This document shows positions 7,315 to 17,500 of a stretch of DNA of 28,568 bases, piece after piece. Numbering within the stretch: position 1 is the stretch's first letter; each line of letters opens with the position of its first letter. The DNA comes from a virus. The notes under the pieces are model-generated. The model did not search any database. It was not told where the DNA came from and was given only the letters and a program-made list of their open reading frames with translations. The stretch spans positions 1-28,568 of IMG/VR virus record IMGVR_UViG_3300047457_000176. The stretch is one strand, 5' to 3'. A program made the translations under genes and the position numbers.

Positions 7315-7322
7315 GATAAATA
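7315..7322 (+). promoter_or_regulatory. Late promoter candidate, GATAAATA, in the largest intergenic gap
   Basis: The 74-base gap 7270-7343 is the largest between genes. It contains GATAAATA, one base from the T4 late element, followed 11 bases later by the ribosome-binding site of the next gene. Being in non-coding DNA, this octamer is not there to encode protein. RNA would begin near 7328-7330 with a very short leader. No convincing terminator hairpin is visible in the gap, so this would be an internal promoter on top of read-through. Confidence 0.55.
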
Positions 7323-7333
7323 TTTCTTACTTT

Positions 7334-7337
7334 GGAG
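7334..7337 (+). promoter_or_regulatory. Shine-Dalgarno site that fixes the start of the membrane protein at 7344
   Basis: GGAG with a 6-base spacer precedes the ATG at 7344. An in-frame TTG at 7332 overlaps this site and so cannot be the start that uses it; the ATG at 7344 is preferred. Confidence 0.65.
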
Positions 7338-7343
7338 AAACTG

Positions 7344-7982
7344 ATGGACACGAACACAATAAGGGGTTGGGTTGAGATACTAGCAGCGGTTTTTGGAGCG
7401 ATGACGGCAGCGGTAGGGTTGTTTGTCGCACTCAGGCCAATCTTTAGGTATTTTAAGAAAAGAATAGCAGTCAGGAAAGAAGAAAAGTTTAGCCATGTAA
7501 ACATGCGTATATCAGACATGATAAGTGAACTCAGGATGAAAACCAAGGCATCCAGAGTATCCCTGACTCAGTTCCATAATGGTGGAAAGTTTGCTGATGG
7601 TTCGTCCATGCGTAGGATGAGCATATCCCATCAGTCCTGTGATCCAAAGATAGGCTCGACCATGCAGTTCAGACAGGATGTTCTTGTCAGCAGATTCGTT
7701 GAGATCATACAGCAACTGCGGGAGAACAACCCAAACATAAGAACAACCGATTCTCTTTTTGAATCCAACACCAAGAAGTTCTATGAACTCCATGATACCA
7801 TGGCTTTCTCAATACTGCCGTTATTTTGCAGCGATAGTTTGGTTGTTTATGGATACATAACAATTGAGTGGTGTGAACTGGATGTTCTAGATCATGTTGA
7901 TGAATCGAATGTCAAGACAGAGTTTGAATACTCACGCGATCAGATTTCTTTCCTCCTCAATTCGGCAAAAGACTATAGATGA
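7344..7982 (+). CDS. Membrane-anchored protein with a GAF-like domain, possible regulator or T-holin-like protein
   Basis: This 212-residue protein has one N-terminal membrane segment at about residues 9-32 (WVEILAAVFGAMTAAV then GLFVAL), a very basic stretch (RPIFRYFKKRIAVRKEEK), and a globular domain with SRVSLTQFHNGGKFADG followed by a SISHQS segment. The strand-then-FHNGG pattern is one I associate with GAF-like domains of phage proteins; no ligand or catalytic motif is evident. Near the C-terminus, PLFCSDSLVVYGYITIEW resembles the PYFNLDNIYAGTITMYW segment of T4 holin T, which is 218 residues with one N-terminal membrane segment. The positive charges after the membrane segment favour a cytoplasmic domain, unlike T. 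It has its own promoter candidate and overlaps gp25 (ATGA). Confidence 0.7.
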   Translation: MDTNTIRGWVEILAAVFGAMTAAVGLFVALRPIFRYFKKRIAVRKEEKFSHVNMRISDMISELRMKTKASRVSLTQFHNGGKFADGSSMRRMSISHQSCDPKIGSTMQFRQDVLVSRFVEIIQQLRENNPNIRTTDSLFESNTKKFYELHDTMAFSILPLFCSDSLVVYGYITIEWCELDVLDHVDESNVKTEFEYSRDQISFLLNSAKDYR

Positions 7983-8374
7983 ACAAACTAAGAAAAAACC
8001 TGTTCAAAGATCTAGATCTTGACTTTTCCCCGCATCCAATGACGGGAGATGTTCCACAGAAAAAAGACGAAGAGGCAGTAAAGAGATCCATTAGGAATCT
8101 AGTTCTGATGAACAAGTATGACAAGCCGTTCAAACCAGAGGTTGACTCTAGAATTACCAGGCTTCTATTTGAACCAGCAACTCCCATCACGGCAGTTGTG
8201 CTCAGGTCTAACATCATAGACATGCTGAACAGATATGAGCCAAGGGCAAAGATAAACGATGTAATGGTGGTGTTCAATGATGAGAAGAATATGTTTGAGG
8301 TGAGTATATCCTTCATGCTTCTCAATACCAGAGAGACATCAAAGGTATTTGTAACAATAGAAAGGTTGAGATAA
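7979..8374 (+). CDS. gp25: Baseplate wedge protein gp25
   Basis: This 131-residue protein is a standard gp25/GPW family member (T4 gp25 is 132 residues). It has the conserved R-Y-E-P-R-A-K-I motif near residues 84-91, preceded by TRLLFEP..P and an IDMLNRY helix, and followed by the V.F.....EVSISFML strands. gp25 joins the gp6 and gp53 wedge core and provides the handshake strand that starts sheath assembly. Older notes of lysozyme activity for this family are not supported by catalytic residues. The ATG overlaps the upstream stop by four bases (ATGA) and there is no clear ribosome-binding site, so translation depends on coupling. gp6 starts one base after the stop. Confidence 0.93.
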   Translation: MNKLRKNLFKDLDLDFSPHPMTGDVPQKKDEEAVKRSIRNLVLMNKYDKPFKPEVDSRITRLLFEPATPITAVVLRSNIIDMLNRYEPRAKINDVMVVFNDEKNMFEVSISFMLLNTRETSKVFVTIERLR

Positions 8375-8375
8375 G

Positions 8376-10223
8376 ATGCCCAATCGTGCATTGACAACAC
8401 CAGTGACAAATCTTGATTTTGATTCAATCAAAGAAAATCTCAAGACATATCTCTCTGGATCCAGTGAGTTCAGTGACTTTGACTACGAGGGATCTGGTAT
8501 CAATGTCTTGCTGGATCTACTCGCGTACAATACACACTACATGGCGTTGTATGCAAACATGCTTGCATCAGAGTCGTTCATAGACTCTGCCGTTCTCAGA
8601 AGATCACTTGTTTCTCTGGCCAAGAATCTAGGATATGTCCCATCTTCAAAAGTTGCTGCTACTGCCATTGTGGACGTAGTATTTGGAACAACATCTGGAG
8701 TTCCAGCGAGTATACCGCAGGGAACACAATTTTACGCAACCAAAGATGGTAGGAATTATACGTTCACAACAACTGATGTATTCGATATAAACAAAACGAC
8801 AACACCATATACCTCTTCAGATGTTGAGATTAAGCAAGGCGTCTACAAGTCAGCATCATTCATTTATAGAAGCGATAGCAATTCCACAAAATTTGAGATT
8901 CCATCAAGTAACATAGATACGACTCTTACCAAGATATATGTGATGGCTTCTCCATCTGATCTTGGAAACATGGATGTTTCTTGGAAAGAAAATACCAACT
9001 TCATTGAACTAACCTCCACCAGCAAGGTTTATTTTGTAAATGAAAACTACCGAGGTAATTACGAGATAAGTTTCGGTGATGGTATACTTGGTGCGAAGCC
9101 ATCCGAGGGAAGTTTTATTTCTATAATATACTTCGACACAGACGGCATTGACGGTAATGATATAGGAAAACAGGACAACACCCAAGTAAAGTCTTTTTCA
9201 TTTGGAGGAATTGGAGGAAGTGACTTTGATTCCGTGGTTACAACAATAACACCTTCATACGGTGGTGGCGAGAGAGAATCTAGCGAAAAGATACGTTATA
9301 CTGCCCCAAAGTTCTATCAGGCACAGGATAGGGCAGTTACTGCTAGTGACTTTGAATCCATAGTTCTAAGCGAGTATTCTGCCGCCGATTCAGTACGAGT
9401 TTGGGGTGGTGAGCAAAACGATCCTCCTATGTCTGGAAAGGTGTTTGTGTGTATACTGCCAAAGAACACAAATTTACTTAGTGATGCTCAGAAAGATGCA
9501 GTTAAGCGGGATATTCTTGATAAGAAAAAGATAGTTTCTATAACGCCAGAGATAGTTGATCCAGACTACACTTTCTTCAATGTCATATGCTATTTGACTT
9601 ATGATTCTAGTCGTGCGTTTGTCAGTGAAGCAGAAATTGGGCAATCCGCTTCATTGGCCGTAAGAAACTATTTCAATCTATATCTTGGAAAGTTCAGTGC
9701 TCCATTTAGATACTCAGTTGTATCACGCCTCATTGACCTGTCTAGCAACAGCATAGTCAGCAATAGGATAAGCACGACGATTTACAAGAAAATAGTGCCA
9801 ACCTTGTCTTCTGCTGGTAACTATTCTATGGATTTTGGAGTACCGCTAAATCATCCATATGACAATTACGATGTGAGCATAGTCAAGACATCCACGTTTA
9901 AACACAAGAATATAAAGGGCGACATTAAGAACTGCTTTATAGAGGACAATGGTAATGGTCGCCTAGTCATGTACACGCAAAGCGGATCTCAGAAGATTCT
10001 GGTGCGAGACAAAGTGGGAACCATAGATTATCGCACAGGCAAAGTGTCTATGACAGGTTTCAATCCTGTGGGTACTGGAGAACTTCCTTACATAACTTTT
10101 GAGGTCGTTCCAGATCAAAGATTCGATATCATCCCAAAGAGGAATCAGGTTCTTGAACTAGACCCAAACGCGGCAACACCAATAAAGATAAACTTTCTTG
10201 ACTCTGGTGCTGGAAACTATTAA
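8376..10223 (+). CDS. gp6: Baseplate wedge protein gp6 (baseplate J-like)
   Basis: This 615-residue protein is close to T4 gp6 (660). The N-terminus shows the gp6/J signature: FDSIKENLKTYLSG, FSDFDYEGSG-NVLLDLLAYNTHYMALYANM, and a SAVLRRSLVSLAKNLGYVPSS stretch at residues 60-90. The middle has YRGNYEISFGDGILGAKPSEG (about 225-245), the loop conserved in baseplate J-like proteins, and RYTAPKFYQAQDRAVTASDFES at about 307-328. gp6 dimers form the inner ring that ties the wedges together and changes shape when the sheath contracts. AAAGG and GAG sites lie upstream of the ATG. The stop overlaps the next ATG by one base. Confidence 0.93.
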   Translation: MPNRALTTPVTNLDFDSIKENLKTYLSGSSEFSDFDYEGSGINVLLDLLAYNTHYMALYANMLASESFIDSAVLRRSLVSLAKNLGYVPSSKVAATAIVDVVFGTTSGVPASIPQGTQFYATKDGRNYTFTTTDVFDINKTTTPYTSSDVEIKQGVYKSASFIYRSDSNSTKFEIPSSNIDTTLTKIYVMASPSDLGNMDVSWKENTNFIELTSTSKVYFVNENYRGNYEISFGDGILGAKPSEGSFISIIYFDTDGIDGNDIGKQDNTQVKSFSFGGIGGSDFDSVVTTITPSYGGGERESSEKIRYTAPKFYQAQDRAVTASDFESIVLSEYSAADSVRVWGGEQNDPPMSGKVFVCILPKNTNLLSDAQKDAVKRDILDKKKIVSITPEIVDPDYTFFNVICYLTYDSSRAFVSEAEIGQSASLAVRNYFNLYLGKFSAPFRYSVVSRLIDLSSNSIVSNRISTTIYKKIVPTLSSAGNYSMDFGVPLNHPYDNYDVSIVKTSTFKHKNIKGDIKNCFIEDNGNGRLVMYTQSGSQKILVRDKVGTIDYRTGKVSMTGFNPVGTGELPYITFEVVPDQRFDIIPKRNQVLELDPNAATPIKINFLDSGAGNY

Positions 10224-12217
10224 TGAATGTACTACCACTACTATTCACTGGAACTGCTGGGCCTCCACCACAAACGCTTGCTCTATCTGAGGAATCCCCT
10301 CGGATAATCAAGAGGTTTGGTCCTAGTAATCTAATAGTAGATCAAGTACCAGATTTCATAAACAGGGATCATACTACCTTTCGTGCTTTTGTAGAAGCAT
10401 ATTATGAGTGGTTGGAAAGATCGGAAAATCCTTTTGGAATAATAGATGGATTCGTGGATCTCATGGATGTTGATCGAAGTCTATCAATATTCTTTTTGGA
10501 TTTCAGAGAGACATATCTGAAGAACTTTCCATATCAGTTGGCCAGAGACTCCAATGGAAATGTTGTCAGCGAGGCCAACTTTATAAAGAATGTCAGATCC
10601 TTCTATAACGCTAAGGGAACTGAAAAAGCATACAAATTCCTGTTCAGACTTCTATACAACACAGCAGCAGAAGTATATTATCCCGCAAAGGACATACTTC
10701 GTATCTCGGACGGCAAGTGGTTTGAGCCGATATCTGTCAAGACCACAAGTAATGGAGGCACAGCAAATTACGCTATTGAAGGTAGCAGAGTATATCAACT
10801 AGATCCAATCACAGGAGAAGTTGTAGGTTCTGCTACCGTGAATCAAGTTATTCAGTATAGAAAAGGATACTATGATGTAACTGAGATTTTTCTGAAGGAT
10901 CTAATAGGTGACTTTGTACCGAATCATTCACTTAAGTCAACTAATGATGCTTTCAATGAAACGATTTATCCAGTTGTAAGTCGAGTTGAGGTTATTTCTG
11001 GTGGACTAAACTATTCTAGAACAGATCCGTTAGTAATAGGGAATAGCGGAGATGGAATAGGACTTTCGGTTGGAATAGAGACAATTAATGAAAAGGGAAA
11101 GATACAATCCATAAAGGTGATGGATTCTGGAATTGGATATCAGAACGGAAAGGTGAGCGTCGGTTCATCGACAAATACTGGCGATGGAAATCTATCAACT
11201 AAAGTTGTGATTGGTGGTGTTACGAACTATCCTGGCTACTATGCCAACAATGATGGAAAACTAAGTTCAAACAAAAAAATATTCGACTCTTCCTACTATC
11301 AAGACTTTTCCTATGTCTTGAAGAGCGAGATAGCGTTCAAGGAATACGCAGAAACATACAAAAAACTGATACACCCAGCAGGCTTCAAAATGTTCGGAGA
11401 AGTTCTGCTTAAGAAAAACATAATAGATTCCCTACCATTCCATTCCGAGTTTCAGCGATACGAGATCGCATACATCGGACACTACACTCCCTACAGAATG
11501 GGAACCACCGCCGACCTTTACTACTCCTACCTCAACGGATTCAATCCGCGAGGAAATACGTTCAGCACCTTCCAAAACTATGGCTCAAGTGGTGGCAAAC
11601 TGATATTGACTCCCGTTGGATTCACCTTCTCCCCTGGCATGACCTGGGCGAGTATTGCTGCATCAGGTTCCAACGGAAACATCATTGTTGGTGATCTATT
11701 TGAGTTTGCCTACATGGGGGAAACCAGGGCCGCATTCTACTTGAAGACAATAGATTTTGACTTATTGAATGGATCTTCCATAACTGGTGGGGGATTTGTT
11801 GAAGGTAGTACTATTTCTCTTGTTGGTGGTAACGGAAATACCGCAACCATAGAGATGGTTAGATTTGGACTTGGTATAGTTCCAGAGGCTGGATTCAGCC
11901 ACGATACACAGGGAGCACCGCTAGGAAGCAGCCTCGGAGTGGAGGGATACATAGAAGCGCAGGGATTCAGTTATTCGTATTGGGAAGTCTATCATCACCC
12001 AAACATCAGAGGAATAGTTGGGCTGACAAGTATGTGGGCAACAGGAACTGGTGCTGGTGCATCTTTTGGTGCCGTTTGTCTGAAGCCATTCTTCAAGATG
12101 CCAATCGGATATCACTTCCATTCAAACCCAGTTGGCACTCCTTACTTCGGAACAACTGGTGCAAACAATGAGTATGGTCTAATCGAAAGTTCATCACTAG
12201 TATCACCGAATTTCTAA
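10223..12217 (+). CDS. gp7: Baseplate wedge protein, gp7-like
   Basis: This 664-residue protein follows gp6, as gene 7 does in T4. The N-terminal 150 residues show FRAFVEAYYEWLERS, a D-V-D-R-S-L...FF..F..TYLKNFP block, and FYNAKGTEKAYKFLFRLLYN leading to VYYPAKDILRISDGKW. I recognise this as the gp7-like wedge protein of T4-like phages outside the coliphages. Near residues 250-265 and 295-310 are two copies of an I..V..SG.GY/NY repeat. At about 355-395 is YYQDFSYVLKSEIAF and HPAGFKMFGE. The C-terminal part (about 410-664) is Gly/Ser-rich beta structure and may be an outward-facing domain. It is much shorter than T4 gp7 (1032), so assignment rests on position and the N-terminal pattern. Confidence 0.65.
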   Translation: MNVLPLLFTGTAGPPPQTLALSEESPRIIKRFGPSNLIVDQVPDFINRDHTTFRAFVEAYYEWLERSENPFGIIDGFVDLMDVDRSLSIFFLDFRETYLKNFPYQLARDSNGNVVSEANFIKNVRSFYNAKGTEKAYKFLFRLLYNTAAEVYYPAKDILRISDGKWFEPISVKTTSNGGTANYAIEGSRVYQLDPITGEVVGSATVNQVIQYRKGYYDVTEIFLKDLIGDFVPNHSLKSTNDAFNETIYPVVSRVEVISGGLNYSRTDPLVIGNSGDGIGLSVGIETINEKGKIQSIKVMDSGIGYQNGKVSVGSSTNTGDGNLSTKVVIGGVTNYPGYYANNDGKLSSNKKIFDSSYYQDFSYVLKSEIAFKEYAETYKKLIHPAGFKMFGEVLLKKNIIDSLPFHSEFQRYEIAYIGHYTPYRMGTTADLYYSYLNGFNPRGNTFSTFQNYGSSGGKLILTPVGFTFSPGMTWASIAASGSNGNIIVGDLFEFAYMGETRAAFYLKTIDFDLLNGSSITGGGFVEGSTISLVGGNGNTATIEMVRFGLGIVPEAGFSHDTQGAPLGSSLGVEGYIEAQGFSYSYWEVYHHPNIRGIVGLTSMWATGTGAGASFGAVCLKPFFKMPIGYHFHSNPVGTPYFGTTGANNEYGLIESSSLVSPNF

Positions 12218-12218
12218 A

Positions 12219-14522
12219 ATGGCAAACAACGCTCTAAAAACAAATCTTAAAACCGACCTAATCGACCTGATAAAGTCGATGATAACGAATAGCAACTACT
12301 ACTATCTGTTTGTCGGTAGGGCTACCCCATACGAGGACAATCCATCCACGGTAAATGTTGAAAGTGACACAAATCCTCCATCAATCGGAGAATCGTCAAG
12401 AAATCAATATGATGCATACAGAAACATGATGTTTGCAAAGAGGGTAAGACCAGAAAACATCAGATATATCATTCCAAGAATAGACTGGACCTACGGGAAT
12501 GCGTATACGGCATACTCCGAAACCACAGACATGGCTGGAAAGTCTTTCTATGTGATCACCACAGACTTCAACGTGTACAAGTGCATGGGAGCAGTGGGTG
12601 CATCCACCATAATGCCAACTGGAAAGTCAACCGACACCATCACCCTGTCTGATGGATATAAATGGAAATATCTTTATACGGTTCCCGAGAATGATATAGA
12701 GTATATCACACTTGAGTACATTCCAATCTTTGTATCTCTTGGAGAATACCCTGAACAAAGAGAGGTTCAGAATGCGGCAAAGCCAGGAACCATAGATGTT
12801 GTTTCCGTAAACGCATCTCTCAGTCCAACATTTTCAAAGATATTTGCCACCACCAGACTAATGACCAATATCTACAGACCTATCATTAGTTCTGAACTTG
12901 GTATAACGGTCAATTCTGCGGGTTCGACGTATATTTCATTTTCTCCTGTCGGTGAGGATGGGGATCCAAGCACTGGATTCTGGAACAACTATGCCATATA
13001 CGTCAGCGGTGGTTCTGGAGTTGGGCAATACTTCAGAATTCTGAATTTTGTCAAGGGTGGTTCTGGAATAACCTACTACTATGCTAGCGTATATCCAGCG
13101 GTTGATAGGGATTTGGATGAAACCAGTGTGTTCAAAATAGTACCAAATGTTGTCGTTGATGGAGATGGATCGGAGGCGGTGGTTGTTCCACAAACATCCA
13201 GTGATAAGAAAATATCATCCCTATCAATAGTGAATGGTGGAAAAAACTATTCATATGCAAAACCAAGAGTTACCACTGAAAGCGGAAGCGCACTCATAGG
13301 ATCTCAGGTGTCTCTGTTCAACGACTCCATAACCACTAGCCTTTCAACTCCAAAGGGACACGGGTATAACGCGGTAAAGGAACTTGGATCCTCCGACATA
13401 ATGATAGTGGTTGAGATTGAGGGTACTCAGAACGACAAGATAACGGTAAGAAATCAATATAGACAATTTGGACTGGTGAAAAATCCATTCCTTCAGGGTG
13501 GATTGACGTTGGCTGGTTCTGATCTTGAGAACATATATGAAGTTCTCATAAGGAAGCAACCAAATAAGGATCAACCATATAATACGGATACTTTCGTTAC
13601 TGGAAATTACATATTTGGTAAAGAAACTAGGGCCACGGCAAAGATAGTTGATTGGCAAACCACACCTGGATCAAAGTTTCATAAATTGATCATTACTAAT
13701 CTTGTTGGAAACTTTAGATTATCCGATGAGGCTTCTGATAGCGTTAGGGTTCATTATGCAAGTGGATTCTCGGCTCCATTTGCGACAGGAGATACCGTAA
13801 ATCAATACAGCAATACAATAGGATTAACCCTATCAGCGACTGGAACTATAACCTCACATGACTACTATGATAGAAGCCTGGTAATCGACACTACTCTTGG
13901 CTCTTTTGTCAGCGGAAAGACTATGACTTTCTCTGGCGGTTACACACTTAGTGGAGCAAACATAGTGGATGTAGATGAAGTGTTTGGAGAATATATTGGG
14001 CAGTTAGACTTTGGATCCACTAGTGGTAGTGAATTCCTTACCTTCAGTGGGGATGAGATTTTTGGTAGGATAGCATCAACCGTCTTCTCTCCAAGACTAA
14101 CCACAGACTTTGGGGAATACGATCTGACAACAAAACTAACACTCGTAGACAGCAGCAGTTCATTTATTGATGGTATCCTGAATAGTCAATCAGCCCTTGA
14201 TGGAACAATCTCTCAGATTGATTCTATTACCCTCAAGAAAGTCACTGGAGATATAATTGATTTTACCGTTGCTGGTGGAGTTGGATTCACTGGTATTGCA
14301 AGTCTTTCAAACGTGAAGGGTGTCTTCAACTCAACAGATGCGCTAAAATTCACTCCATATGGTTCCACGGCAGAAGTATCTCTGACAACGGTTTCTATAA
14401 ACACCATACAGCAACCAGAGTTGAAGATAGGATCGGGCGATCTGTTATACATAGAAAATATACGTCCGATTGAAAGAAATTTGGAACAAATGGAACAGTT
14501 TAAGATTGTCATTGGTTTCTAG
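12219..14522 (+). CDS. gp8: Baseplate wedge protein gp8, enlarged
   Basis: The N-terminal third matches gp8: YYYLFVGRATPYEDNPS near residues 27-43, an AYRNMMFAKRV stretch near 67-77, IDWTYGNAYTAYSET, FNVYKCMGA, and SDGYKWKYLYTVPEND near 145-160. In T4, gp8 dimerises and binds gp7 and gp10 on the outside of the wedge. T4 gp8 is 334 residues and this protein is 767, so over half is added material, mostly beta-rich and Gly/Ser/Thr-rich. One unit near residues 330-345 (LSIVNGGKNYSYAKPRVT) is like the repeats in the upstream gp7-like protein. The start is one base after the previous stop and lacks a strong ribosome-binding site. Confidence 0.85.
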   Translation: MANNALKTNLKTDLIDLIKSMITNSNYYYLFVGRATPYEDNPSTVNVESDTNPPSIGESSRNQYDAYRNMMFAKRVRPENIRYIIPRIDWTYGNAYTAYSETTDMAGKSFYVITTDFNVYKCMGAVGASTIMPTGKSTDTITLSDGYKWKYLYTVPENDIEYITLEYIPIFVSLGEYPEQREVQNAAKPGTIDVVSVNASLSPTFSKIFATTRLMTNIYRPIISSELGITVNSAGSTYISFSPVGEDGDPSTGFWNNYAIYVSGGSGVGQYFRILNFVKGGSGITYYYASVYPAVDRDLDETSVFKIVPNVVVDGDGSEAVVVPQTSSDKKISSLSIVNGGKNYSYAKPRVTTESGSALIGSQVSLFNDSITTSLSTPKGHGYNAVKELGSSDIMIVVEIEGTQNDKITVRNQYRQFGLVKNPFLQGGLTLAGSDLENIYEVLIRKQPNKDQPYNTDTFVTGNYIFGKETRATAKIVDWQTTPGSKFHKLIITNLVGNFRLSDEASDSVRVHYASGFSAPFATGDTVNQYSNTIGLTLSATGTITSHDYYDRSLVIDTTLGSFVSGKTMTFSGGYTLSGANIVDVDEVFGEYIGQLDFGSTSGSEFLTFSGDEIFGRIASTVFSPRLTTDFGEYDLTTKLTLVDSSSSFIDGILNSQSALDGTISQIDSITLKKVTGDIIDFTVAGGVGFTGIASLSNVKGVFNSTDALKFTPYGSTAEVSLTTVSINTIQQPELKIGSGDLLYIENIRPIERNLEQMEQFKIVIGF

Positions 14523-14534
14523 GAGCAATAGCAG

Positions 14535-17500
14535 ATGCCTTCTTACGATTCAGAACTCTTTAATGTAAGTCCATATTATGACGATTTCAATGAGGACAAG
14601 AAGTTTCTGCGGATGCTTTTCCGTCCAGGATATGCAGTACAATCAAGAGAACTGACCCAACTACAGACGATACTACAGAATCAGATTGGAAAATTCGGAG
14701 ATCACATCTTCAAGGATGGTAGCGTTATCATAGGTGGACAGATAACCACCCAGACTCTGAATTTCGTCCGACTTGTCCCGCAGTCTTCACAGACAACTCA
14801 AACTCCAGTGGCAAAGACCATTACAGCAGAGGATGTTGTAGGGTATAACATAATTCAGAGAGATGGTGGGAGTACGGGAAATGTTGTAGCCAAGGCAAAG
14901 GTTGTCGATCTCCTTCCAGCGCATAGTGGAGCGGACAACTATGCTGTCGCTGTCATCAGTTACATGTCTGGAAACGAGTTTACCGCAGGCGCAACAGTGG
15001 AGTTTGATACTCCGAACCTACTTTATACAAACATTTCTCCATCTTCAAACAGCGTACCCCACAAGGGAAACTGCCAGACAGTTGCTGTTGCTGAGGGAAT
15101 ATTCTATGTAAATGGATTTTTCGTAAGAACCAACAATCAACTTCAACCAGCATACACAATCTCGGTTGACGATATACGAGAGTTCAGTGATCCCACTGGA
15201 TCCATGGGATTCTCCGTCAAGTCGGTGATTGTGACTGACCGAGATGATTATACTCTCAGAGATCCCGCAAATGGATCATACAATTACAACGCACCTGGTT
15301 CTCATCGATACAGAATAGATCTTGAACTTGCATTTACTGGAGTATCCGATCAACCAGACTTCTTTGAACTTGTTCGCTATAGTTCTGGAGAGGTTATACG
15401 AAAGTTTGATCAGACTCAATATCCAGAACTCGTAAAGTTGTTCGCTCAGAGAACATACGATCAAAGCGGAAATTATGTTGTAAAGCCTTTCTCCGTCACT
15501 ATGAAGGAGAAGGATTCCACCAATCTAGTTGCTGAGATTGGAACAGGTAAGGCATATGTCTATGGTCATGAGTATGAATCGGCCTTCAAGGATCAGGTAG
15601 AAGTACCAAAGGCCAGGGATACGGTAATCTATGAGAATGTTTTCGCTGGAAATAAATTTGAAAACTATGTGATAGGAAAGTACAAGACCCACCCAAATCA
15701 AACAAATCAGTATTTTACAGATAGCACCCCTCTATTTGAACAATATACGGAGACTATAGGAAATCAAGATCCAAGTTCTACAGCAATTCAAGTCTATGGT
15801 ACAACGGGTGGCCCAATCGGGGTTACTGCTTATCTTTCCTATGGGTTTTCTGGAGCAGTTTTCAATGCATTGATGCATAGACTTGAGTTTGTGTCAGCAA
15901 ATTCCTCGGATTCATTTAAGGCCAGCGAAGGAAACACTGGAATTGAGGTGAAGGCATTTATCTCTAATATGCTTGTGAGAAGAGAGCCTACATCAACCTC
16001 ACAGAATACTCTTCTAAATCTATATGCGATCAACCCACTTAATGGACAATCGAAAAGGGTATTGTTTGATCTAACTACTCTTAGGGATTTTGGTGGAACA
16101 AATAGTCTGCTACCTAAGTTCAATAACTTCAATGGTCAACGATTGATTTATCCCCTAAACGGAAGTTCTTCGACAACCTTGATAAAGGAAGTTGAAGATC
16201 TTTCATACGTTCACACAGTCTGTAGATCATTCTTTCATCAGTCTGGTGTTCCTCAAGTAGTGCCAGCATCAGTCCAACCACAAAATGCGGATTCGTTTAG
16301 ATGGTGCATACGCGGGGGAACAGTTCCAACCACGCAGGTTAATTTGTCGGAAGATGATGAGTACTATCTTGTGTATACAGCCACTCTTGGTACTGGTGGG
16401 CAAAATCCAGCCAATGTCCCACAAAATGGCTTTGTGAGAAGAATATATGGTGTAGGCAATGCTCCCGCACCAAGAACAGAAAGCGGAACATTAATTTCGT
16501 ATCCAACCGCAAAGATCGTAGACGCTGGCAATGGACTACAGATTACAACACCCCTTGAGTCTGGTCAGTATACGGTGATAGGAAGAGTAAAAGCAAACAA
16601 CACCGACATCAATCAAGACACGACTGGAGAAATAAGAACAAAGAGTCTTGTTGGAATAACTGCTGAAACATTGACGAGCACCTCCGAGACAAATAGAAGA
16701 ACCGTGTTTACTGGTAGTAGTGGTGGTGATCCATATTCGATGTATTTCCGCCTAAACAAGGCAGATGTGTATAAGATTGACAGCATAGTTGGTGCTACTG
16801 GAACTGATATCTCCTACAAGTTTGAATTTGATTCTGGACAGAGAGATTCCATATATCAACTGGCAAGGTTGTACGTCAAGCCGAAGTATGTGCAAGACTT
16901 TATTGGATCATACAATTTCACGGTATCATACAAGTATTTTGAGCATTCTGGATATGGACCATTCGTTGCAGAGTCTTACAAAAACTCGGGAATATCGTAT
17001 GAAAATATTCCAGTATTTGTTGATCCAAATAGCGGGAGGTCGATAAATCTCGCAAACGCAGTCGATTATCGTCCAGTGGAAACAATCGTCGGATATAGGC
17101 AACGAGGTGGAACTCAGTTCAGTCTGAATCCAACTTTCAACGACAATGTTCCTATATTCGAATACCGAGGTGGATTTGTCCCATTGAACAATAGTGTGGT
17201 GAGTACAAACGAGTCTTATCTGCCAAGAATAGACAAACTAGTAGTATCAAAGAACATTGCTGCTGATGGAGAAACAACAACCCTAAGAAGAATTCCAGGA
17301 ATTCCAAGCGATGTACCGCAAATACCAGAAGATCTAAATGAGTCTATGACTCTTTCGATTCTCAGCATACCAGCATACACCCACAATCCCGAGGATGTCA
17401 AAATACAGTCTGTTGCAAACAACAGGTTCAGCATGAAGGACATATCAAACATGTCCAAGAGAGTTGATGACATCGAACAGCATGTAATACTTAGCGATAT

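Noticed and set aside
7270-7343. Rho-independent terminator in the largest gap
   Set aside because: No GC-rich stem followed by a T run is visible; the gap is AT-rich and better explained as a promoter region.
7979-8374. Lysozyme function for gp25
   Set aside because: The family is a wedge structural protein; no catalytic residues of a muramidase are present.
11400-12217. C-terminal part of the gp7-like gene as a horizontally exchanged segment, because some rows are richer in GC
   Set aside because: Hand counts vary between 38 and 53 percent within the segment, so no clean boundary is visible.
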